Source of the DNA: Methanocalculus sp.
Lineage (GTDB): Archaea > Halobacteriota > Methanomicrobia > Methanomicrobiales > Methanocorpusculaceae
Direction: 5' to 3'
Length of the DNA: 41,392 nt
NCBI GenBank assembly: GCA_013329165.1
Contig: DUKV01000060.1
Location: 1-41,392 of the forward strand
Numbering within the stretch: the first letter of the stretch is position 1; every line of letters starts with the position of its first letter. Of this stretch, positions 21,776 to 28,564 are shown in pieces. A program made the position numbers and the translations under genes. The notes under the pieces were generated by a model. The model saw nothing but the letters and a program-made list of their open reading frames with translations. It was not told the origin of the DNA and did no database searches.

Positions 21776-22636
21776 ATGCAATCCTTCTCAAACTCTCTTT
21801 TTGCCGATGCCGAAGCTTCGTATGAGGAGGCACGGTATGTGATATTCGGGGTGCCCTATGACGGGACGACCTCATACAAGCCGGGCACCCGTGCCGCCCC
21901 AAACGCAATCCGGGCGATCTCGTACAATTTCGAGCCATACATGCCCGAGTACGGATTCGATCTCACAGAGATCCCCTTCACCGATCTCGGAGATCTCTAC
22001 CCGGCGGTGGATCCGGAGATGGTGGTCGATCAGGTTGAGGATACCGTCTCGATGATCCTCTCTGATGGAAAAGTGCCGGTGATGCTCGGCGGAGAGCACT
22101 CGGTCACCATCGGTGCTGTGCGCGCAGCCATGCCGGAATGGTATGTGGTCTGTGATGCACATCTGGATTTCCAGAACGAATACCGGGGATCCCTCTATAA
22201 CCATGACTGTGTCTCGGCACGTGTCCGCGATCTTGGTATCGGGAATATCATCATCATCGGTGCGCGGAGCGGATCGAAGGAGGAGTTCAAAGCAGCAGGA
22301 CACCACCGGATCTATACGGCAGACGAGGTCCATGATCGGGGAATCATCGCTATCCTCGATGAAGTGAAAGCAGCCATTGCAGACGATCCCATCTACCTCT
22401 CGATTGATGCGGATGCCATCGACTCATGCCTCACGCCGGGCCTCGGGACACCGGATCCCTTCGGGATCACGCATTGGGATCTCAGATCCGTAATCCGGGC
22501 GCTTGCAGGTCAGGCAGTGGCATTCGACTATGTCGAGGTGCTCCCAAATGATTCGGAGCAGACTGCCGCGGTTGCCGCAAAGATGATCCGTGAATTCATA
22601 GGCAGCCGCGAGCATGCGGCGAAGAAGAAGAGATGA
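21776..22636 (+). CDS. speB: Agmatinase-family ureohydrolase
   Basis: The enzyme likely hydrolyses agmatine, or an agmatine-derived modification, releasing urea. The binuclear manganese site motifs are intact: GGEHSVT (about residue 104), DAHLDF (about 127) and SIDADAIDS (about 208), followed by PGLGTPDPFG. The length of 286 residues is standard. It is coupled to aIF5A with 2 nt between the genes. It could make putrescine, or act in hypusine formation by cleaving an agmatine adduct on aIF5A, as proposed for Haloferax. Sequence alone cannot choose between these. Confidence 0.9.
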   Translation: MQSFSNSLFADAEASYEEARYVIFGVPYDGTTSYKPGTRAAPNAIRAISYNFEPYMPEYGFDLTEIPFTDLGDLYPAVDPEMVVDQVEDTVSMILSDGKVPVMLGGEHSVTIGAVRAAMPEWYVVCDAHLDFQNEYRGSLYNHDCVSARVRDLGIGNIIIIGARSGSKEEFKAAGHHRIYTADEVHDRGIIAILDEVKAAIADDPIYLSIDADAIDSCLTPGLGTPDPFGITHWDLRSVIRALAGQAVAFDYVEVLPNDSEQTAAVAAKMIREFIGSREHAAKKKR

Positions 22637-22749
22637 GACGAACCCTGATGACAAACAGATCAGGCATTCCGAAAATGATCGGAATAGTTTTGAACGGGTT
22701 CGAATCAAGACCTTTTTATCCTCAAGATTCCATGTAAGAGTGGTGTCTT

Positions 22750-23379
22750 GTGAGTTTACGAGACTGGATTATTCCAAACGATCATGTCTTCTTTGATATC
22801 TTCGAGCAGCTCGCGGATACTACAACAGAGGCTGCACGCCTGCTTGTTGATCTTATTGATGACTATACCAATATCGAGCAGAAGGTCAAAGCGATCAAGA
22901 AATTCGAGCACCAGGGTGATGCCCTTGCTCACCGGGCATATGCCGAGCTGAACAGGAGCTTTATCACCCCGCTTGAGCCCGAGGAGATATCACGGCTGAC
23001 AACAGCCCTGGATGACATGCTCGATTTTGTTGACGGTACCGCCAGGAAGATGCTGACCTATGGGATTGAGGAGACAGACCCCTATATGAGGGAATTTGCC
23101 AAGATCATCTATCTTCAGTCGAGCGAGGTCGCAGTGGCAGTACGGGAGGTTCGGAATCTCAAAAAACCTGAGAATCTCGAGAAGAAATGCATCGAGATCA
23201 ACCGGCTCGAGAACCTGGCCGATGATGTCCTTGCCCATGCAATAACCGATCTCTTCAACAATAATGATGCGATCCGGATCATCAAGCTCAAAGGGATCTA
23301 CGAGAGCCTTGAAGAGGCAACCGATAAGAGTGAGGACGCAGCAAATGTCCTTGCAGATATAGCAATACGTCATTCGTGA
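22750..23379 (+). CDS. DUF47 (PhoU-like) phosphate-transport regulator
   Basis: DUF47 proteins form PhoU-like helical bundles and are encoded beside PiT transporters, whose activity they probably adjust. This one is 209 residues, almost all alpha-helical, with conserved acidic segments such as RLENLADDV and EEATDKSEDAANVLADIAI at the C-terminus. The start is GTG at 22750 (MSLRDWIIP), which gives the family N-terminus. A TATA-like CTTTTTATC near 22709 precedes it. The phosphate transporter gene begins 6 nt after the stop, so the two are one operon. Confidence 0.92.
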   Translation: MSLRDWIIPNDHVFFDIFEQLADTTTEAARLLVDLIDDYTNIEQKVKAIKKFEHQGDALAHRAYAELNRSFITPLEPEEISRLTTALDDMLDFVDGTARKMLTYGIEETDPYMREFAKIIYLQSSEVAVAVREVRNLKKPENLEKKCIEINRLENLADDVLAHAITDLFNNNDAIRIIKLKGIYESLEEATDKSEDAANVLADIAIRHS

Positions 23380-23385
23380 GTTTTT

Positions 23386-24564
23386 ATGGAGTTCCTTATC
23401 ATTGCGGGGATCGGACTTGCCCTCCTCTTCAACTTTGTAAACGGGTTAAATGATGCCGCGAACTCCATCGCCACTGTGATCGCCACCAAGGTGCTCACCC
23501 CGCTCCAGGCCGTCGGGCTGGCCGCTTTTTTTAACCTCGTCGGTCCGTTCCTCTTCTCGACTGCCATTGCAAAGACGATAGGAAAAGGGATCGTCGATCC
23601 CGCCATGCTCACCCCTTTTGTCCTCGTCACCGGCCTTGTCGGGTCGGTCTTCTGGGTCTTCTTCTGTTCTCATTTTGGCATACCGGTTTCAAGCAGTCAT
23701 TCACTTGTCGGTGGGATCATGGGTGCCGGTATCGGGGCAGCAGGTTTCTTTGCAGTGATGTGGCCGGACTGGAATACCATCATCCTGATGCTCGACATTG
23801 CGCTCTTCGGCGCAGTGGCAGGTGCACTGATATTCGGAGCAATTGCATATTATGCAGGAGATAAAAAACCGATCTATTTTGGCATTGGAGCGCTCATCGG
23901 GATCGCGATCATCATACCGGTCTCCATGTTCCTCGACATCATCGAGATCAAGGGAATCCTTGCCATCGTCTTATTCATCGTCGTCTCCCCGACCCTCGGG
24001 TTCATCGCCGCCTATGCGTTCGCCGCCTTTATCATGCGGTACTTACGCAACGCCAGCACGCCACAGCGTATGAACTATATCTTCAGGAAACTCCAGATCG
24101 TCTCGGCATCATTCCACGCCATCGGTCATGGGAGTAATGATGCACAGAACGCAATGGGTATCATCACCGCCATACTTCTTGCAGGAGGCTTAATAACGGT
24201 CTTTGAGGTGCCACTCTGGGTAATATTCGCCTCCTGTGCCGCAATATCGCTTGGCACGCTCCTTGGAGGATGGCGTGTCATCGATAAGCTGGCAAACAGG
24301 ATCACCCGGATCACCCCTTATCAGGGCTTCTCGGCATCCACATCCGGCGGTCTTGTCCTCTCGGCGATGACGATGCTCGGCATCCCGGTCTCGACAACCC
24401 ATGCAATGAGCGGTGCAATCATGGGTGTCGGCACCACGCAGGGGTCAGCTGCCGTCCGGTGGGGGGTTGTGCGGGAGATTGTGATCGCCTGGATCATCAC
24501 GATACCGGCAGCGGCTCTCGTCTCCTTCTGCTTCTTTGCGATCGCCTCACCCTTCTTCTTTTGA
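23386..24564 (+). CDS. pit: PiT-family inorganic phosphate transporter
   Basis: This 392-residue polytopic membrane protein takes up phosphate, driven by protons or sodium. The two family signature repeats are present, one in each half: GLNDAANSIATV near residue 20 and GHGSNDAQNAMG near residue 247. About ten hydrophobic segments are visible. Alternative cargo such as sulfate is known for some relatives, but the DUF47 partner favours phosphate. Its last 18 bp overlap the converging end of nth. Confidence 0.94.
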   Translation: MEFLIIAGIGLALLFNFVNGLNDAANSIATVIATKVLTPLQAVGLAAFFNLVGPFLFSTAIAKTIGKGIVDPAMLTPFVLVTGLVGSVFWVFFCSHFGIPVSSSHSLVGGIMGAGIGAAGFFAVMWPDWNTIILMLDIALFGAVAGALIFGAIAYYAGDKKPIYFGIGALIGIAIIIPVSMFLDIIEIKGILAIVLFIVVSPTLGFIAAYAFAAFIMRYLRNASTPQRMNYIFRKLQIVSASFHAIGHGSNDAQNAMGIITAILLAGGLITVFEVPLWVIFASCAAISLGTLLGGWRVIDKLANRITRITPYQGFSASTSGGLVLSAMTMLGIPVSTTHAMSGAIMGVGTTQGSAAVRWGVVREIVIAWIITIPAAALVSFCFFAIASPFFF

Positions 24565-25191
24565 TAGGGCATAGCGGCAGAGGTCCCGGAGAACGCAGGT
24601 TTCGCACTGCGGTTTTCTGGCAGGGCAGACCTCTCTCCCATGCCGGATCAGCAGGTAGGTGATCCCGCCCCAGTGGGATTTCGGAAAGAGCTTAGTCAGA
24701 TCCTGCTCGATCCGATCAGGGTTTGCCGAGTCCGAGAAACCGATCCGCTGTGCAAGACGGCGGACATGTGTATCAACTGCGATTCCTTCATCGATCCCAA
24801 AGGCATGGTTTAAGACGATATTCGCAGTCTTCCTCCCGACACCGGGGATCGTCAGGAGCTCGTCCATTGTAGCCGGCACTCTGCCCCCGAACCGCTCGAC
24901 GACTGTCCTCGCCGCACCGGTGATATGCCGGGCTTTTGCATGGAAAAACCCGGTTCTGTGGATGATCCCCTCCACCTCCTCCAGATCCGCACCGGCAAGT
25001 GATTCGGGTGTCGGGAAACGTGCAAAGAGAGAGGGCGCCACCTTGTTCACGGTGGCATCGGTGGTCTGGGCAGAGAGGATCGTCAGGATCATGCACTGGA
25101 ACGGATCCTGGAAATGCAGAAAACTGTTCTCCGTATGGGGATAGCGATCATTCAGGCGTGAATAGATCAGAAAAGCGGTGTTTGGGTCCAT
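24547..25191 (-). CDS. nth: Endonuclease III (base-excision DNA glycosylase/AP lyase)
   Basis: The enzyme removes oxidised pyrimidines and cleaves at the abasic site. The helix-hairpin-helix LLTIPGVGRKTANIVLNHAFG carries the catalytic lysine, and AVDTHVRRLAQR carries the catalytic aspartate. A C-terminal [4Fe-4S] motif is complete: C-x6-C-x2-C-x5-C (CPARKPQCETCVLRDLC). At 214 residues it is full length. The start at 25191 lies only 7 nt after the 3' end of tRNA-Pro on the same strand, so the tRNA and mRNA are probably made as one transcript and separated by tRNA 3' processing. No ribosome binding site fits in the 7-nt gap. Confidence 0.95.
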   Translation of the reverse strand: MDPNTAFLIYSRLNDRYPHTENSFLHFQDPFQCMILTILSAQTTDATVNKVAPSLFARFPTPESLAGADLEEVEGIIHRTGFFHAKARHITGAARTVVERFGGRVPATMDELLTIPGVGRKTANIVLNHAFGIDEGIAVDTHVRRLAQRIGFSDSANPDRIEQDLTKLFPKSHWGGITYLLIRHGREVCPARKPQCETCVLRDLCRYALSKEEG

Positions 25192-25198
25192 CTCACAA

Positions 25199-25273
25199 TG
25201 GGGTAGCGCAGATTCGAACTGCGGTCAAAGCGTCCCAAACGCTCTAGGATGGACCAGGCTACCCTACTACCCC
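25199..25273 (-). tRNA. tRNA-Pro (TGG)
   Basis: The acceptor GGGGTAG pairs with CTACCCC, the anticodon arm GAGCG-TTTGGGA-CGCTT places TGG in the loop, and the T arm CGCAG-TTCGAAT-CTGCG is perfect. There is no intron. The discriminator is A and CCA is not encoded. It is transcribed toward nth, which starts 7 nt later. Confidence 0.95.
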
Positions 25274-25301
25274 GCGACCTTACTAAATTGAGGGTCTATC
25301 T

Positions 25302-25307
25302 AAAAAA
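25302..25307 (-). terminator. T-run terminator after the UMP kinase gene
   Basis: Six T residues on the minus strand lie about 21 nt past the UMP kinase stop and about 30 bp before tRNA-Pro, so they should end the kinase transcript before the tRNA promoter. Confidence 0.45.
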
Positions 25308-25328
25308 GAGTATCGTTTTATCCGCATA

Positions 25329-26033
25329 TCAGAAGGGGAGAACGGAATTTGACTTCTCTGCAACAAGAGTGCCGTTAAATGTCCCCTCTTTGAGCGCTGT
25401 TACGATATCGCCAGGTTTTCTCCCATCCATCACGATGAAGGGGATGCCGCTCCGCTCAACGATCTTGGCTGCCACCAGATCGACGATCATGTTCGATCCC
25501 GCGCCCATCCGCTCCTTCATGATGATCCGGATCAGGTCATCGGGGGTGATCATCGAGTACCGCTCTGCCGTGGCATCTTTCCTCGGATCAGCTGAATAAA
25601 TTCCATCCACCGCTGTCGCATTCACGAGCAGATCTGCTCCAACCTCCTCTGCAAGGACTGCAGAGACTGCATCGGTCGTCTGGCCGGGTGTAACCCCCCC
25701 CATGACGACGATCCGCCCGTGAAGCGCTGCCTGCTTCGCCTCACGGTAGGTTGCCGGAACGGTTGGATAGGCAGCATCGCCGAGTGCTGCGATCAGAAGA
25801 AACGCATTGATCCGCGTCACCATGATGCCGATTTCATCTGCGGTGCCCTCATCAATGCCGAGGCTGCGGCAGACCGTTATGTACCGGCGTGCCTCACCTC
25901 CCCCTCCACAGACACAGAAGACGGAATAGTCCTGTTGAATCTCCCGGAGCACTGCTACCCATGCACTGAGATTATTCGACTCAAGTGTGGGTACGAGAAC
26001 CGACCCGCCGACCGAGATAATTACCTTCTTCAT
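25329..26033 (-). CDS. pyrH: Archaeal UMP kinase
   Basis: The enzyme phosphorylates UMP to UDP in the amino-acid-kinase fold. It opens KKVIISVGGSVL, has the GGGGEARRYI nucleotide loop, VNATAVDGIYSADPRKD, and the C-terminal MKERMGAGSNMIVDLVAAK segment typical of the short archaeal form. The length of 234 residues fits. The ATG at 26033 opens an 84-bp divergent gap shared with the radical SAM gene. Confidence 0.93.
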   Translation of the reverse strand: MKKVIISVGGSVLVPTLESNNLSAWVAVLREIQQDYSVFCVCGGGGEARRYITVCRSLGIDEGTADEIGIMVTRINAFLLIAALGDAAYPTVPATYREAKQAALHGRIVVMGGVTPGQTTDAVSAVLAEEVGADLLVNATAVDGIYSADPRKDATAERYSMITPDDLIRIIMKERMGAGSNMIVDLVAAKIVERSGIPFIVMDGRKPGDIVTALKEGTFNGTLVAEKSNSVLPF

Positions 26034-26117
26034 GGTACCGTATACATTTCATCATGGATCACATATAATGCCGTGTTCCACAGAGTGGAGAGATCAAAAC
26101 GGGGTGAATGAGGAGAG

Positions 26118-27122
26118 ATGAAGGAAGCACGAATGTGGATTGGAGAAGATGAGGCGATACGCTGTTGCCTCTGCCCGCACGGGTGCCTGATCAGGGAAGG
26201 AAGCCAGGGCATCTGCGGGGTTCGCGGGAACCGGGACGGGAGACTCTATGCGCTGACCTATGGGAAGGTCGCCTCGGTGGCAATCGACCCAATCGAGAAG
26301 AAGCCGCTCTTCCATTTTCTCCCCGGCACCACCACCTATTCGCTCGGGGGGATCGGCTGCACCTTCCGGTGCCGGCACTGCCAGAACTGGGAGATATCGC
26401 AGGCAGGGATCGACGAACTCCCGCTCCGGCAGATCGGGCCGGAAGAGGGGGTCTTGCAGGCAGAGCGATCCGGTGCCGCGAGCATCACCTGGACTTATAA
26501 TGAGCCGACGATCTGGCATGAGTATGCCCTGGATATGGGAAGGATCGCACGAGAACACGATCTGAAGACGATCTATGTCACCAACGGCTACATCACCGAA
26601 GAGGCATTGAACGAACTATCGCCGATGCTCTCTGCCTTCCGGGTGGATCTGAAGGCCTTCAATGATGACTTCTACGCAAAGATCTGTGGAGGCCGTCTCC
26701 AGCCGGTGCTGGATGCCACAATCCGGGCAGATGAGCTCGGTATGCATATCGAGACGGTGACACTGGTGATCCCCGGCGTAAATGATGATCCGGGCGAGAT
26801 CGATGCCATGATCCGCTGGGTGATCGAGCACCTGGGCCCCGATACCCCGATGCATTTCACCCGCTACCACCCTGATTACCGGATGAGCGATCCCCCCGCC
26901 ACGCCACTTGCAACGCTTGAGCGGATCTACCATCGGGCCCTGGAGCTCGGGCTTGAATATCCCTATCTTGGAAATATAGCAGGATCATCATACGAAGATA
27001 CCCGCTGCCCCTCCTGCGGGGCAGATCTGATCCAGAGAAGAGGATTTTCTGCCGGGTTGGTGGGGCTTGATGGTGACCGGTGCAGGAACTGCGGCCACAG
27101 GATACCGGTCGTGCTTGGATGA
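26118..27122 (+). CDS. amrS: AmrS-like radical SAM protein (AmmeMemoRadiSam system)
   Basis: This is a radical SAM enzyme of the PflA-like COG1180 group. The cluster motif is C81-TFR-C85-RH-C88 in GCTFRCRHCQNWEIS, preceded by SLGGIG. The N-terminus has CCLCPHGCLI and ICGVRGN, a segment shared by AmrS proteins, and the C-terminus has a zinc-ribbon pair (CPSCGADLI and CRNCGHRIP). Its substrate is unknown; the usual partners AmmeMemo (MEMO1 and AMMECR1) are not in this window. GAGGAGAG lies just before the ATG at 26118. The last ATGA overlaps the next gene's start, so the two are translationally coupled. Confidence 0.88.
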   Translation: MKEARMWIGEDEAIRCCLCPHGCLIREGSQGICGVRGNRDGRLYALTYGKVASVAIDPIEKKPLFHFLPGTTTYSLGGIGCTFRCRHCQNWEISQAGIDELPLRQIGPEEGVLQAERSGAASITWTYNEPTIWHEYALDMGRIAREHDLKTIYVTNGYITEEALNELSPMLSAFRVDLKAFNDDFYAKICGGRLQPVLDATIRADELGMHIETVTLVIPGVNDDPGEIDAMIRWVIEHLGPDTPMHFTRYHPDYRMSDPPATPLATLERIYHRALELGLEYPYLGNIAGSSYEDTRCPSCGADLIQRRGFSAGLVGLDGDRCRNCGHRIPVVLG

Positions 27123-27604
27123 CCCATGAACCCCGATTCCTTGTGGACCGGATGCTTGGGCCCCTCACCCGGTACCTCCGGCTCCTCGGCTATGATACCG
27201 GAAGCGCCGACTCCCTGCCCCCCGGAAACCCAAAGGAAGATACCAACCTCCTCCAATGGGCAGAACGGGAGGAGAGGATACTCCTCACCCGCGACCGTGA
27301 ACTCGCCGGCCGGGCCGGGGGCCGGGGGTTCTATATCGGGGAGAAGGAGATCCTCGATCAGCTCGCATTTCTGAAAGAACGGGGGCTGATCGACCTCTCG
27401 GTCCGGCTGATCCGCTGCTCGATCTGTAACAGCCTCCTCGAAGATGCTCCCGAAGAGGAGATCCGGGGTGCGGACTATGCACCGACAGGAGAGAGAGGAC
27501 CCACATTCCGCTGGTGCCCCTCATGCAGGCGGCTCTACTGGATGGGATCCCATACCGATGATATCATCGGGCGGATAGATACGCTCAATCAGCGATCTGA
27601 ATAG
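27119..27604 (+). CDS. Mut7-C-type PIN-like nuclease domain protein with zinc ribbon
   Basis: The 161-residue protein has the Mut7-C fold: an N-terminal FLVDRMLGPLTRYLRLLGYD carrying an early aspartate, LLTRDRELA, and a C-terminal zinc ribbon (CSICN and CPSCRRLYW). Mut7-C domains look like PIN nucleases acting on RNA, but their substrates are unknown. I start at 27119 where ATG overlaps the stop of the radical SAM gene (ATGA); the longer frame reaching back to 27080 has no support. The 3' end overlaps the convergent Isf gene by 16 bp. Confidence 0.82.
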   Translation: MTHEPRFLVDRMLGPLTRYLRLLGYDTGSADSLPPGNPKEDTNLLQWAEREERILLTRDRELAGRAGGRGFYIGEKEILDQLAFLKERGLIDLSVRLIRCSICNSLLEDAPEEEIRGADYAPTGERGPTFRWCPSCRRLYWMGSHTDDIIGRIDTLNQRSE

Positions 27605-28263
27605 GCCCCCTGATTCTCCCAGTATTCGTACTCGGACTTCCATTCGTTCTTGTTGGAGCGGACGAGCTCGATCATATGTTCCCGCCGGATCCGGCGCTCT
27701 TCCTCCTGCTCGGGATAGGTCCGCTGCTCCCTGATGGCCGCGGCGAGATCGGCACCGAGTGCGGTTGCTGCCGGGATCGCCGCATCCACAGCAGCGGGGT
27801 CTCCCATGATATTCACGCCAAGCGATCCGACGGTGGTGCCACCGAGCATCCTGATCACGCCGTTCTGGTACTCCGCCACCTCTTCGGCAAGAGCTCCCCC
27901 GGCAGTTGAGAGACTGCACCCGTATTTACCGGAGAGCCGCTGGCAATGCACGGCATCGGAAAGGCGGTCGAAGACGGTCTTCAGCTGTGCAGTCACCGAG
28001 TTGATGTAGACGGGAGAGGAGAAGATGATCCCGTCTGCATTGAGAAACTGATAGTAGACAGCCTCGAAATCATCGTCAAGGACACATTCACCAGTGATGT
28101 GACAACTCCCACATCCGTTGCAGTACCCGATATCCAGCTCACCGATATCAATCACAGTGGTTGTGGCACCTGCCCCTTCCGCACCCTCACATGCGGCAAG
28201 GAGGAGTTGTCTGGTCGAGCTCGAGGAAACCCTCGGGCTCCCGTTGAAAGCAAGAATCTTCAT
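27589..28263 (-). CDS. Iron-sulfur flavoprotein (Isf family)
   Basis: This NAD(P)H:FMN-reductase-fold protein has a compact cysteine motif, C48-x2-C51-x2-C54-x5-C60 (CNGCGSCHITGEC), which binds a [4Fe-4S] cluster. FMN binds near NGSPRVSSSSTRQL and FSSPVYINSVTAQLK. In methanogens Isf takes electrons from ferredoxin and is thought to reduce oxygen or peroxide. The length of 224 residues is standard, with a charged C-terminal tail (about residues 180-224). A near-symmetric TATA element lies about 25 bp before the ATG at 28263, implying a leaderless message. Confidence 0.9.
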   Translation of the reverse strand: MKILAFNGSPRVSSSSTRQLLLAACEGAEGAGATTTVIDIGELDIGYCNGCGSCHITGECVLDDDFEAVYYQFLNADGIIFSSPVYINSVTAQLKTVFDRLSDAVHCQRLSGKYGCSLSTAGGALAEEVAEYQNGVIRMLGGTTVGSLGVNIMGDPAAVDAAIPAATALGADLAAAIREQRTYPEQEEERRIRREHMIELVRSNKNEWKSEYEYWENQGAYSDR

Positions 28264-28282
28264 GAAAGAGAGATTCCGGTTC

Positions 28283-28295
28283 TATAAATATAAAG
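28283..28295. promoter_or_regulatory. Near-symmetric TATA element between Isf and a small ORF
   Basis: TATAAATATAAAG lies about 25 bp before the Isf ATG (minus strand). In the plus direction it would start transcription near 28313, ahead of the 56-codon ORF. One AT core may therefore drive both. Confidence 0.45.
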
Positions 28296-28345
28296 CTTTG
28301 TATTCGTTACTTATTTAATAGTGATGGAGGAAGTATACTACCAGT

Positions 28346-28516
28346 ATGAGCAGCACCCATCCACCTTCTTTCGGAGACACACGTGAAGCGGGTATCCTGA
28401 TCACAGAAGAGATCCGGATGCAGGTGGAGATCATCCGGGGCTATCTCGACCAGCTGGACCGGGGATGGATCGAGTCGGAGACGATGAGATCATTCCTGAG
28501 ACGCCACTATCGTTGA
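28346..28516 (+). CDS. Small soluble protein, 56 residues, unknown
   Basis: The frame runs from ATG to TGA over 57 codons and uses the genome's favoured codons (ATC, GAG, CTG, CGG). It predicts a proline-containing leader and an amphipathic, charged helix around ITEEIRMQVEIIRGYLDQLD, ending in FLRRHYR. A GGAGG lies 15 nt before the ATG, longer than usual. It stands between the Isf promoter and uvrA. No family is recognised, and such a short ORF could be chance, but codon use and the upstream TATA favour a gene. Confidence 0.5.
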   Translation: MSSTHPPSFGDTREAGILITEEIRMQVEIIRGYLDQLDRGWIESETMRSFLRRHYR

Positions 28517-28564
28517 CACCATCTCTAGAGCTAATACCACCCATGATCAACAGGTACAGCACTG

